Made by a program: the position numbers and the translations under genes. Of a DNA stretch of 64,000 nt, positions 45,894 to 54,198 are shown piece by piece. Origin of the DNA: JBBATK01 sp044224515 (GTDB lineage: Bacteria > Bacteroidota > Ignavibacteria > Kapaibacteriales > NICIL-2); NCBI GenBank assembly GCA_044224515.1, contig JBGAKH010000009.1:148590-212589 (forward strand), written 5' to 3'. Position 1 is the first letter of the stretch. The number at the start of each line of letters is the position of its first letter. The notes under the pieces were generated by a model, which was not told the DNA's origin, searched no databases, and worked only from the letters and a program-made list of their open reading frames with translations.

Positions 45894-48386
45894 ATGGAAA
45901 CGCACGATTTAAAGCCTCTACCCAAAACTTTTCAATCGGAACACGTTGCCCGTTCCACTTCCGATGCCGGACAATCGCAACGTCATACAGAGCTCTTTGA
46001 TTACATCAATGTATTGACACGTGGCAAGTGGATCATTCTGATCACATTTGGAATCGTCACGGCGGCAAGCGTGGTGTACACCTGGACACGTCCTTGGATC
46101 TACGAGTCGCATGCCAAAATGTTGATCTCGTCAGAGAAATCAGCTAATGCATCGAGTCTTTTTCTTGGCATGATGGGACAGGAAGAGCGTAACATCAAGA
46201 ACGAAGTTGAAGTCATGCGCTCGAAGCCCTTGCTCAATGCAACGGCTCGCTTGATTCGTTCACAGCGTTATATTCCGGGTACGAAAACACTCCTACCGAT
46301 TTTGGATTTCGATGATGTTCGCGAGAAGTATCGTCCACAAACGATTAGCGACACGATAGAGGCTGTTGCAGGCCGCTTGAACGATGGATTGCAACTGTCG
46401 TCCATTCGTGATGCGGATGTGGTTGAAGTACGTATGCGCTCAACGAGTGCAGACGAAGCTGCCCTAATCATCAACGATTTTGTGCAGACTTACCAGAGTG
46501 ACAACGAAAATGTAAACCGCTCGAACGCACGACGCGTGCGAGAGTTTCTCGGCGGGCAAGTGGATCGCACGCATGATACGTTGAGTCGCGCTGAACGCGA
46601 CTTGCAAACCTACATGAGCCAGAATCGCGCGGTTCAAATGGACGAGCAATCCAAGAACATCATTCAACGCATGGCTGAGTTTGATTCCAAGTACAACGAA
46701 TCAAACATCATGGCTCAAACGGTTGACCGCACGTTGCAAGAATACCGTCGTCAACTCAAAGAAGTCGAGCCAGAATTCAGTGACAATCTCGCTGCTTCTG
46801 CTAACCCTTACATTGAGTCTCTTCAAAACGAAATCGCGCGACTTGAAGTTCGTCGTGATTTGATCATCACGAAGAACGAAGGCTATGCGAGCAAAGTTGC
46901 GTACGACAATGCGATGGGACAGCTTGAGCAGCAGATCACGGATCTTAAGTCAAAGCTTCGTCAAAAGACCGAAGAATTGCGTCGCTCCAAACTCGGAAGT
47001 GTGCCGGTAAACGTTGCTCAGGGTGGACCCGGCAATGGAACGGTAAGTCCGACCCTGGCTCTCAATGCTCTCAAGCAAAAGATCTTTGAATTAGAGATAC
47101 AGAAGCAAGCGGAGACCGCTAAGACGGAAGCATTGCGTACTGCGCGAGGCGCGGCGGAATCCGATTTTCGGAACATTCCTTCTCGAGTCATCGACCTTGC
47201 CCGTCTAGAGCGCACAAGCAGCTCTCTTGGAAAACTGCATGATCTCTTGGCAGAAAAGCTGAATGAAGCGACGATCGCAGAGCAATCGGTGTTTGGCAAT
47301 GTTCGTGTATTCGAACCCGCAATGGCCAACCTTGTTCCGGTTAGTCCGAACAGAACTCTCAATGTGGGTATCGGATGCATATTCGGCCTCTTGCTCGGAT
47401 TCGGACTTGTGATCGCACGATCGTTTATGGACTCTACTGTCCGTACTCCTGAAGATCTAGAAAACCGAGGATTTACCGTCTTGGCAACGATTCCGAAGAT
47501 CCCTCGTGATATCTCCGTTTCTGATATCAAAGCTTCTTTGACCGCTGAAAACTCAGAGTTCTTCGAGAAACTTAGTCCGGAAACACGCGTTACCTCGCAC
47601 TTGATTTCCCACTTGAATCCGAAGTCTCCGATCGCCGAAAACTATCGCAGCGTACGTACAGCTATTCAGTTCGCAGCCGTAGACAAGCATGTGCAAACCG
47701 TTATGGTTGCAAGCTCGGTACCTCAAGAAGGGAAGTCCACAACTTCTGTGAACATTGCTACTACCCTGGCACAAGCAGGGAATAAAACCCTGTGGATCGA
47801 TTGCGATTTGCGACGTCCGGTAGGACAAAACGTATTCCACACGACAAAGGAACCGGGTATTGTCAATGCCCTTGTTGGAAACTGTCCCGTTGAGCAAGCC
47901 ATTCGTCCAAGCGGTATTCGCAACCTCGACATCATGACATCAGGTCCTATTCCACCGAACCCATCTGAACTCTTAGGCTCGCGTAGAATGAAGGAACTCC
48001 TGGATGATTTGAAAACCAAATATGATAACATCATTATCGACACACCTCCCGTGGTTGCCGTGACGGATGCTGTCATCTTGGCTACTCTTGTTGACGCCTA
48101 TATCCTCGTCGCACGTGCTGAGAGCACGCACATGGAGATCGTGACGAAGAGTCGCGAGGCTATCAATCGTGTTGGCGGCCGTATTCTTGGAATTGTTTTG
48201 AATGACTTCGACGTCACCAACAACTATGGTACCTACTACAAGTACTATCGTTATTATAAGTACTACAATTACTACGGTGAGGATGCACAGCTCCAAGGCG
48301 TCAAGAAACCTCGCATTGTTATGCGTGGCGACAAGTCGGGAGAAAACAAGAAATCCTCGAAAACGAAAAAAGATATGGTCGTGTAG
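45894..48386 (+). CDS. Wzc-type polysaccharide co-polymerase/tyrosine autokinase
   Basis: 830 residues. The N-terminus has a Wzz domain with a first membrane helix (WIILITFGIVTAASVVYTW). A long coiled-coil periplasmic part (about 150-470) and a second helix (VGIGCIFGLLLGFGLVIA) follow. The C-terminal cytoplasmic BY-kinase has Walker A SSVPQEGKSTTS (K614), Walker A' TLWIDCDLRRP and Walker B NIIIDTPP. The end carries a dense tyrosine cluster (YYKYYRYYKYYNYY) followed by a basic tail, the expected autophosphorylation site. Such proteins control chain length and export of capsule or exopolysaccharide. It pairs with the phosphatase upstream, and a terminator follows at 48417. Polymerase and outer-membrane Wza genes are not in the window. 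Confidence 0.92.
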   Translation: METHDLKPLPKTFQSEHVARSTSDAGQSQRHTELFDYINVLTRGKWIILITFGIVTAASVVYTWTRPWIYESHAKMLISSEKSANASSLFLGMMGQEERNIKNEVEVMRSKPLLNATARLIRSQRYIPGTKTLLPILDFDDVREKYRPQTISDTIEAVAGRLNDGLQLSSIRDADVVEVRMRSTSADEAALIINDFVQTYQSDNENVNRSNARRVREFLGGQVDRTHDTLSRAERDLQTYMSQNRAVQMDEQSKNIIQRMAEFDSKYNESNIMAQTVDRTLQEYRRQLKEVEPEFSDNLAASANPYIESLQNEIARLEVRRDLIITKNEGYASKVAYDNAMGQLEQQITDLKSKLRQKTEELRRSKLGSVPVNVAQGGPGNGTVSPTLALNALKQKIFELEIQKQAETAKTEALRTARGAAESDFRNIPSRVIDLARLERTSSSLGKLHDLLAEKLNEATIAEQSVFGNVRVFEPAMANLVPVSPNRTLNVGIGCIFGLLLGFGLVIARSFMDSTVRTPEDLENRGFTVLATIPKIPRDISVSDIKASLTAENSEFFEKLSPETRVTSHLISHLNPKSPIAENYRSVRTAIQFAAVDKHVQTVMVASSVPQEGKSTTSVNIATTLAQAGNKTLWIDCDLRRPVGQNVFHTTKEPGIVNALVGNCPVEQAIRPSGIRNLDIMTSGPIPPNPSELLGSRRMKELLDDLKTKYDNIIIDTPPVVAVTDAVILATLVDAYILVARAESTHMEIVTKSREAINRVGGRILGIVLNDFDVTNNYGTYYKYYRYYKYYNYYGEDAQLQGVKKPRIVMRGDKSGENKKSSKTKKDMVV

Positions 48387-48416
48387 AGCAGCGTCTACAC
48401 GAGTCGTTTCTAACAA

Positions 48417-48445
48417 GGCATATGCGCTTAGCGCCTATGCCTTTT
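48417..48445 (+). terminator. Intrinsic terminator after the tyrosine kinase gene
   Basis: GGCATA..GCGC (48417-48427) pairs with GCGC..TATGCC (48431-48441) with one T-C mismatch and loop TTA, followed by TTTT. About 30 bases past the stop. Confidence 0.7.
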
Positions 48446-48595
48446 GTATTTTGCGAAAACGACGAAGTAGGATGCCTTCGCAGATAGGAAGTTGATGGAA
48501 GCGCCAGCTTCATCGGCACTGTGACGTGCTGAAGGCACGCTTTCATACAGTATAAGTCGGTGTCACATAACATCTACAGAGTTCCGGGAGATATC

Positions 48596-49237
48596 ATGGC
48601 TGAACGAAAAACAATAAAGACAGAAGCTTCGGTAGCAGAATACATCGGCTCGCTACCATCAGTAGAAAACAGAAGCGACTGTCAGATCTTGCTCGAGATG
48701 ATGGAGTCGATATGTACCACAAAAGCGAAAATGTGGGGTAGCAGTATCGTGGGTGTTGGGGATCATGGCTACACCAATAGTGCAGGCAAATGGGTTGATT
48801 GGTTTCTTCTAGGTTTTTCGTCTCGGAAGGCAGCCATCAGTATCTACGGAGGTGCCTGCCTGCAGCTTGAGTCAAAACTCCTGCAAGAACTTGGTTCGCA
48901 CAGCATGGGTGTCGGGTGCCTCTATGTGAAGAGGTTGGCTGACGTCGATCTGCGTATCCTGGAGCGCCTTCTTCGGGCAACCGTTAAGGCACAGAAAGAG
49001 ATGCTGACTGATCAGCGTTCTCATGATAAAGCTCGTGCTTCGAAAGCCGACAAAGCATCATCGACAAAAAGTGTGAAGAAAGCTGTTGCGCTTAAGAAAT
49101 CCTCTTCCGCTCCTGTTGTTCGCGCCTCGACAAATACGAGCTCTTCCCGCCCGCGAAGCTCCGCAAAAAAATCAAGCGCTTCGTTGCGTACCTCAACGAA
49201 GAGTCAAGGCAGCGGAACAAAAAAGACCGCTCGTTAA
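48596..49237 (+). CDS. DUF1801-type protein with histone-H1-like basic tail
   Basis: 213 residues from ATG 48596, with GGGAG (48586-48590) five bases upstream. Residues about 1-130 match DUF1801/YdhG-like proteins: VAEYIGSLPSVENRSDCQIL, KMWGSSIVGVG, FLLGFSSRKAAISIY, GVGCLYVKRLADVD. The final 70 or so residues are low complexity, dominated by Lys, Ser, Ala, Arg and Thr ('KADKASSTKSVKKAVALKKS', ending GTKKTAR), much like histone-H1-type tails. Binding to nucleic acid is a reasonable inference for the tail; the function of the fold is unknown. The fusion is unusual. Transcribed alone. Confidence 0.8.
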   Translation: MAERKTIKTEASVAEYIGSLPSVENRSDCQILLEMMESICTTKAKMWGSSIVGVGDHGYTNSAGKWVDWFLLGFSSRKAAISIYGGACLQLESKLLQELGSHSMGVGCLYVKRLADVDLRILERLLRATVKAQKEMLTDQRSHDKARASKADKASSTKSVKKAVALKKSSSAPVVRASTNTSSSRPRSSAKKSSASLRTSTKSQGSGTKKTAR

Positions 49238-49269
49238 CGTGTGCATACGTTTTGAATCCATCTGATGCA

Positions 49270-49292
49270 TGCGTATGCAATAAGCATACGCA
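49270..49292. repeat. Inverted repeat after the DUF1801 gene
   Basis: TGCGTATGC-AATAA-GCATACGCA, perfect nine-base stem with a five-base loop. No T-run follows. It may stabilise or end the transcript. The surrounding 49238-49541 gap holds no gene I can support. Confidence 0.55.
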
Positions 49293-49541
49293 GCGCTGGG
49301 GATACAGCTTTTAGCAGTTCTTTGAGGTTCTCGGATTTTTTCGTTAGTGCCTCGCTTCAAGAGCGTGGAGCGAAGCATGCCCGAGGTCTAGATGGTGATA
49401 CGTTGAAATGGGGATATGAAATCGAATGGAAACGTCGATTCACGATTTCCAAGCAGCGCCGGACGACCTATATACTACACATGCCGATGTTATGATTCTG
49501 CATTGTCGCGCCGTTGAGTGAAATCCTCTACCGATCAGCGT

Positions 49542-50207
49542 TTAGTCTGGCTCAGTGCCTGAGTCAGGCGAGGCGGTGCTGTTGAAACTTTCTGTTAGTA
49601 TTGTTTTGATCAGTCCCCATGCAAAACCCTGACGTTGTAGGTACGAAGTCAGAGCTTGCTTTTGTTTGTCAGTCGGACGGTACGAGATAGTGTTCAATTT
49701 TTTAGCTGCAGCTTTACGAGCTAGCTCCAAAGCTTCATCTCGAGGATACAAGTCGCGCAGCACATTGATGGCGATATCTGCTCGTATACCACGTTTCATT
49801 AGGTCCATCTTGAGTTTAGTTTCAGACAGTGCGCGACCCAACATTTTATCGCGCACAAAAGCACGTGCATAGCGGTCGTCGTCTAAATAACCGAACTCAA
49901 TCAGAAAGTCGATAGCGTCTTCGATTTCGTCGACCGTGCACTCTTTCTGCGACAGTCGCGTCCGAACCTGCGCCTCACTCCTCATCTTATAGGTGGCATA
50001 AGCAAGAGCGAGTTGTCGAACTTTCATCGATCGCTTGTTCGCGTGTAGCTGTGTTTGAATCTCCGGAGTCCAATGCTTTCCCTTGTGAACATTGTACTTG
50101 GCAATCAAATCGATATGCACCTGTAACGCGAACTCACCATCGACAAAGATGTTGATGCGCTCGGGCTTGCGTTTCGAGGCTACAAGCTGTGTGACAGTAG
50201 AGTTCAT
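49542..50207 (-). CDS. recX: Regulatory protein RecX
   Basis: 221 residues. RecX binds RecA filaments and limits their activity. The three-helix repeats are evident: VRQLALAYATYKMRSEAQVR with TRLSQKE, IDFLIEFGYLDDDRYARAFV, then LSETKLKMDLMKRGI and a third repeat including KQALTSYLQRQGFAWGLIKT. FGYLDDDRYA is the best family motif. It lies downstream of recA on the same strand, separated by about 475 bases, further than in many genomes where the two overlap or nearly touch. Confidence 0.9.
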   Translation of the reverse strand: MNSTVTQLVASKRKPERINIFVDGEFALQVHIDLIAKYNVHKGKHWTPEIQTQLHANKRSMKVRQLALAYATYKMRSEAQVRTRLSQKECTVDEIEDAIDFLIEFGYLDDDRYARAFVRDKMLGRALSETKLKMDLMKRGIRADIAINVLRDLYPRDEALELARKAAAKKLNTISYRPTDKQKQALTSYLQRQGFAWGLIKTILTESFNSTASPDSGTEPD

Positions 50208-50317
50208 CGTTTTACCGAGCGTGATGTCACCGAAAAATCAGGCATGGTTTAGAATGCTACGCCTGCTTTGAAAAAATAGGTGCTGACCGGTTATTCGCTT
50301 GACGACGCTTTAACGAG

Positions 50318-50342
50318 ATCGAGCCGGCAAAGCCGGCTCGAT
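50318..50342. repeat. Perfect 11-bp-stem hairpin, AAA loop
   Basis: ATCGAGCCGGC (50318-50328) and GCCGGCTCGAT (50332-50342) flank AAA (TTT on the minus strand). It is closed by C-G like the others but is the one clear member without a GNA loop. It lies about 340 bases past the recA stop in the direction of transcription; no T-run. Confidence 0.7.
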
Positions 50343-50400
50343 TTCACAAATACCACGCAATCTCGCTGCTTGCTCGGGCACATAGCTTTACGCTAAAGCC

Positions 50401-50460
50401 ACGTACTCTCGGACTCCTTCGAACTCTTCCGAACGCTCTTGAACTCGTGCCGAATCCGTG
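50401..50460. repeat. Degenerate ~10-bp tandem repeat
   Basis: Six consecutive decamers resemble GAACTCTTCC: ACGTACTCTC, GGACTCCTTC, GAACTCTTCC, GAACGCTCTT, GAACTCGTGC, CGAATCCGTG. Units are divergent, so this is suggestive only. Confidence 0.4.
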
Positions 50461-50683
50461 CTCGTTTTTAGAAACAAGAGCAACGGTCCGGTTTGGGTCA
50501 ATCGTTAATCGCGTGAATGCTTAGGTAGCTGTGGCCCCTGTGACTGACGACGTTCGGAGTTTACAGCTACCGATACATTGCAAACTGCTCAGTATGCTCT
50601 CTCACACGACAGATATGATAAGGGAGAACTGAGATTGCATTGCACACGCTATTGATCGAAATATCAAGAGTTTGTGCGGCTCG

Positions 50684-51763
50684 TTACTTCTTCTTATCCG
50701 CAGTTTCGGGTGACGCAGAGATACCCAGTTTGTCCTTCACTTCTTTTTCCAAACGTGAAAGGAGAGCAGTGTCTTCTTGCAACATTTTGCGCAAGCCATC
50801 TCGACCTTGCACTCGTTCTTCAGCATAACCAAACCATGATCCACTACGTGTCACCAGGCCGTGTTCAACGGCAAGATCGATCATGTCACCTATTTTCGAT
50901 ATGCCCTCGTTGTACATGATGTCGAACTCGCACTCTTTGAAGGGAGGTGCGACCTTATTCTTGACAATCTTGGCACGCACACGATTGCCCACGATATCGG
51001 TCCCATCTTTTATCACGTCTTTGCGTCGAATATCAATACGCACCGATGCGTAATACTTGAGTGCATTACCACCTGTCGTCGTTTCCGGATTTCCGTAGAC
51101 GACTCCGATCTTACTACGTAATTGATTGGTGAAAATCACGACGGCATTTGAACGACCAATCACACTCTGTAGCTTACGCATTGCTTGCGACATCAAGCGG
51201 GCCTGTGAACCCATTTGTGCATCACCCATTTCGCCTTCAATCTCGACACGAGGTGTAAGAGCAGCCACAGAGTCAATGACGATAACATCGATCGCGCCTG
51301 AGCGAACCAAGGTCTCGACGATCTCCAATGCCTGCTCACCAAATTCAGGCTGAGAAAGCAGTAGGTTATCCAAATCGACACCCAATCGCTGCGCATAGGT
51401 CATGTCCAATGCATGCTCAGTGTCTACGATAGCTGCCAAGCCGCCGCGACGCTGTGCTTCTGCTATAACTTGTAAGCACACAGTCGTTTTCCCTGATGAT
51501 TCAGGTCCAAAGATTTCTACAATACGGCCTCGAGGAAATCCTCCAACACCTATAGCGGCATCCAAGGAGATACAGCCGGTCGAAATAGCCTCAACCTGAA
51601 TCGGTTGTGCGTCACTCAGGCGTAGAATGCTTCCCTTGCCATGCTGCTTCTCGATTTGTTCAATCGCGCTAAGCGCCGTTTTAAGCTTTTGTGCATCCGG
51701 CTTTGTTGGGTCTTGCTTCGTTGCTGTAGAAACTGCCTTTTCTGCTTTCTTTTCTTCTGCCAT
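50684..51763 (-). CDS. recA: Recombinase RecA
   Basis: 359 residues from the ATG at 51763, which has AAGGAG on the minus strand shortly upstream; the in-frame extension to 51820 is not conserved. RecA forms filaments on single-stranded DNA, drives strand exchange and triggers SOS self-cleavage reactions. Walker A GPESSGKTTVCLQ, TEHALDMTYAQRLGVD, VIDSVAALTPRVEIEGEMGD, and loop 2 FTNQLRSKIGVVYGNPETTT are all intact. The Lys/Glu/Ala-rich N-terminus is a little longer than usual. recX follows on the same strand. Confidence 0.97.
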   Translation of the reverse strand: MAEEKKAEKAVSTATKQDPTKPDAQKLKTALSAIEQIEKQHGKGSILRLSDAQPIQVEAISTGCISLDAAIGVGGFPRGRIVEIFGPESSGKTTVCLQVIAEAQRRGGLAAIVDTEHALDMTYAQRLGVDLDNLLLSQPEFGEQALEIVETLVRSGAIDVIVIDSVAALTPRVEIEGEMGDAQMGSQARLMSQAMRKLQSVIGRSNAVVIFTNQLRSKIGVVYGNPETTTGGNALKYYASVRIDIRRKDVIKDGTDIVGNRVRAKIVKNKVAPPFKECEFDIMYNEGISKIGDMIDLAVEHGLVTRSGSWFGYAEERVQGRDGLRKMLQEDTALLSRLEKEVKDKLGISASPETADKKK

Positions 51764-52326
51764 GTTTTCTCCTTCGATGTATATGTGTATTTCAGTTGCT
51801 GTATGTGAGCGGACTTGCAAATTAGATGGAGGAGGGCCGCCCGTACAAAATGATACTTAGGGTGTTGAAAACATTTAGAGATTGGGGTTTCGTGATCTTA
51901 GCATGGCGGTGATACGTGATACGAACGCGCGCACTGAGCCATGCAGACTTGCGAAAGTCGCGTTCCGGTTGATTGGATGAACGCGGCCGGCAAAGCTCAG
52001 GAGGTTGATCTGCTCCGCACCAAGGTAGAAAGAAGCTTATTGCAAGACTTAGTAGCTGCGAGAGAGGTAGTGCGACCTGCGAGAGATAGTAAGGCGGGTA
52101 GCGAGAGAGAGTGGTATACTGGCGAGCCACAAATGAGGATGGAGGCTGACAAAAGTGATGGAAGGCGTAGTGTAGTCGAATGGAAGCACAAGCAACGCGA
52201 TAACAAACTGAGGTATAGGGCTAGACTGTTTGAGTGAAGCAGGAGTCGAACAAGACTCAGAGTCTGATAACAGCCACTGCGTCAATTTGCTATGTGGTAC
52301 ACTTCAATGTGGCAGGCACAAACGAC
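51764..52326. other. Upstream region of recA, no gene found
   Basis: About 560 bases between rplS and recA. Open frames on both strands look like chance. It should include the recA promoter. The repeat at 52058-52111 is the only ordered structure. A weakly tRNA-like stretch near 52240-52300 does not fold properly. Confidence 0.45.
52058..52111. repeat. Three iteron-like direct repeats, 21-22 bp apart
   Basis: GCGAGAGA occurs at 52058, 52079 and 52101, each followed by a variant of GTAGT or TAGT. The spacing (21 and 22 bases, about two helical turns) would place them on one face of the DNA. They lie about 300 bases upstream of the recA start codon. Function unknown. Confidence 0.55.
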
Positions 52327-52353
52327 AACAGGTCAAGCGAAGCTTGACCTGTT
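52327..52353. repeat. Perfect 12-bp-stem hairpin, GAA triloop
   Basis: AACAGGTCAAGC (52327-52338), GAA, GCTTGACCTGTT (52342-52353). It lies 43 bases past the rplS stop in the direction of transcription, so it may act as an rplS 3'-end structure, but no strong T-run follows on the minus strand (GTCGTTTG). Core AGCGAAGCT; member of the GNA-loop set. Confidence 0.75.
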
Positions 52354-52396
52354 AGTAAAATCTTTAAGAGACACTTGTGGAACGAGTCCCGAACGC

Positions 52397-52786
52397 TTAG
52401 TTCTGGTGAAGTTTTTGACGAACCTTCTTGTCGCTCATTCCGCGGAGATAGTAAAGCTTGGCACGACGTACGTGACCACTGCGATCTACGCTAATGCCTT
52501 GAATATTCGGTGAGTGTAGCGGGAAAATACGCTCAACACCAACACCGTTAGAAATTTTACGAACGCGGAAGGTAGCATTCGATCCGGCACCACGACGTGC
52601 AATGCAAACGCCTGTGAAGTTCTGAATACGCTCTTTTTCACCTTCAACCACGCGAACAGCAACTGTCAAGGTGTCTCCGGGGCCGAAAGAAGGGATATCG
52701 CGAGCGAGATCTCCATCCTTGGTCTTGCGGATGTCTTGGGTTTGCTGCATTGTCATTTGCTCGATGAGCTGCACTTTGGGATGCAT
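52397..52786 (-). CDS. rplS: 50S ribosomal protein L19
   Basis: 129 residues. L19 sits at the interface of the large and small ribosomal subunits. Diagnostic segments are IPSFGPGDTLTVAVRVVEG, KERIQNFTGVCIARRG, 'SNATFRVRKISNGVGVERIF' and LHSPNIQGISVDRSGHVRRA with KLYYLR. The N-terminus is extended (start at 52786; a second Met 11 codons in also fits). The C-terminus is short and basic. In many genomes rplS follows trmD and rimM; here neither is adjacent, as the next upstream gene (PorV-like) is unrelated. Confidence 0.95.
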   Translation of the reverse strand: MHPKVQLIEQMTMQQTQDIRKTKDGDLARDIPSFGPGDTLTVAVRVVEGEKERIQNFTGVCIARRGAGSNATFRVRKISNGVGVERIFPLHSPNIQGISVDRSGHVRRAKLYYLRGMSDKKVRQKLHQN

Positions 52787-53014
52787 GAGTACTGTCTCCG
52801 TTATTCCGATGTAATGTAGCTGACAAAAATAGTGCAGCGAAGGAGATTTTACAATGTTTTTTCTCTATTTAGCTCATTATGGGGAAAAATGAGCTCGTTG
52901 CGACAGCGAACCGAAAAGGTGTCTACTTTGAGACGTGTATGGAATGCGCAATTGAACCCATAGTGTTCTTCGAAGGGACCCCGCGAGCAGGGCCAGCTCT
53001 ATGAAGGCACTATT

Positions 53015-54058
53015 TTAAAATCCACAGGTGAGCGAGAAGTGATGTCCAACACTGTTAGACGCCAGCCACTCATGTGCAATGGCATAGTCTAGTTGGAGGT
53101 CGAAGGGTAAATCAGGCGAGTGAATGCGATAGCTAAGTCCACCGGAATACACATTCATTGGCATAAAGACTGCTGCGCCAAACTGATCTCCGACTATACC
53201 GATTCCGGCTCGAATACTCAACAGCTCAGTTATTGCATACTCAGAAGCCAGGGCGATGTGCGGGCAAGCCGCTGATTTAGTATAGTCTGCTTCCAAGGCA
53301 AGAAGAACATAACGCGGAGAAGGAATCGAAAGGGTATCGGATTCACCCAGTGTCGTACTTCGTTGAACAACTTCTTCAACGCTTATTGGGATCTCGGTGC
53401 TGAGTCCACAGCGCAGTACCCAAGGCAATTGTTCCGAGGTGGATGAACCGTTGTTCCACTGCACGGATCCTATGTTTTGTACCGCCAGTCCCAAGTTGAA
53501 GTAACGAGCAAAGGGGAGCTTGGTCCCAAGGTCGAAGGCTAAACCGGTTGCTTTTAAACTTGTGGCCGGAACGTTGTTCACCAGATACTTCACGGCAGCT
53601 CCAAATCCAACCGTCGACACCTTGGTGCCTAATGCCGCGCCTACGCAATACTGTTGAAAGGTAGCAGTGCCAAGAGCATTGCCGCCTGCATCGTATCGCT
53701 GAAAGCCCGGATTGCTAATACTGTTGAAGAGAAGTCCGACTCCTACCGATGAGCCAAGATTCTTTGTAATGGCGAGGGTGTTCTGACTACGTCCGAAACT
53801 GAGCACTGAAAACATGGTGCTTGCTTGTACATCCTCCGACAAGGTAGCCAACGCTCCTGTGTTACAGAACACGGCATTTGGTTCATTGACGTTGGAAGTA
53901 TAGGCTCCGGCGAGTCCAATTGTCCTGGCGCCTACCGGACGCAATAGGTAACTGTTGGAGGCACCTTCAGATTCGGCTTGAGCAAGCAGAGTACTCGGTT
54001 GTATTCCGAAGCAGATGAAGAGAATGACGCACAGAACGGCCGAAAAGCGCATAGACAA
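53015..54058 (-). CDS. PorV/PorQ-family outer-membrane protein
   Basis: 347 residues if started at 54058 (MLSMRFSAVLCVILFICFGI, cleavage near LLAQA); 54106 and 54049 are alternatives. The mature N-terminus has the family motif LRPVGARTIGLAGAYTS followed by 'NEPNAVFCNTGAL', typical of PorV/PorQ (UPF0164), eight-to-fourteen-strand barrels. PorV shuttles T9SS cargo at the outer membrane and PorQ belongs to the attachment complex. Later strands such as FGAAVKYLVNNV, GLAVQNIGSVQW and IRAGIGIVGDQFGAAVFM agree. It may serve the many T9SS cargo proteins in this window, or be a paralogue with another role; other T9SS genes are not adjacent. Confidence 0.75.
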   Translation of the reverse strand: MSMRFSAVLCVILFICFGIQPSTLLAQAESEGASNSYLLRPVGARTIGLAGAYTSNVNEPNAVFCNTGALATLSEDVQASTMFSVLSFGRSQNTLAITKNLGSSVGVGLLFNSISNPGFQRYDAGGNALGTATFQQYCVGAALGTKVSTVGFGAAVKYLVNNVPATSLKATGLAFDLGTKLPFARYFNLGLAVQNIGSVQWNNGSSTSEQLPWVLRCGLSTEIPISVEEVVQRSTTLGESDTLSIPSPRYVLLALEADYTKSAACPHIALASEYAITELLSIRAGIGIVGDQFGAAVFMPMNVYSGGLSYRIHSPDLPFDLQLDYAIAHEWLASNSVGHHFSLTCGF

Positions 54059-54198
54059 CATCCATGTTGTGAGTGGAGTTGCGCGAAAAACGTTCAGGCG
54101 CAACACGTAGTCAATATACGCAGAAAAACAGGAAGTGTAGGGAGAAGCTCAGCCTGATGAACTGATCTTCCGGCTAAGCATTTGGATGATCGTTCTTC

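Larger units (their letters stand above)
50208..50683. other. recA-recX spacer with hairpin and degenerate short repeats
   Basis: About 475 bases. It contains the 11-bp-stem hairpin at 50318-50342 and a degenerate array with a period near 10 bases at 50401-50460. No gene seen on either strand. The hairpin may separate recA and recX expression. Confidence 0.5.

Noticed and set aside
52236..52300. Stretch resembling a minus-strand tRNA (GGAGTCGAAC and a D-arm-like CACTGCGTCAATTTG)
   Set aside because: The T-arm and acceptor arms do not pair, and the anticodon arm can only be forced. It could be a remnant at best, so it is not called.
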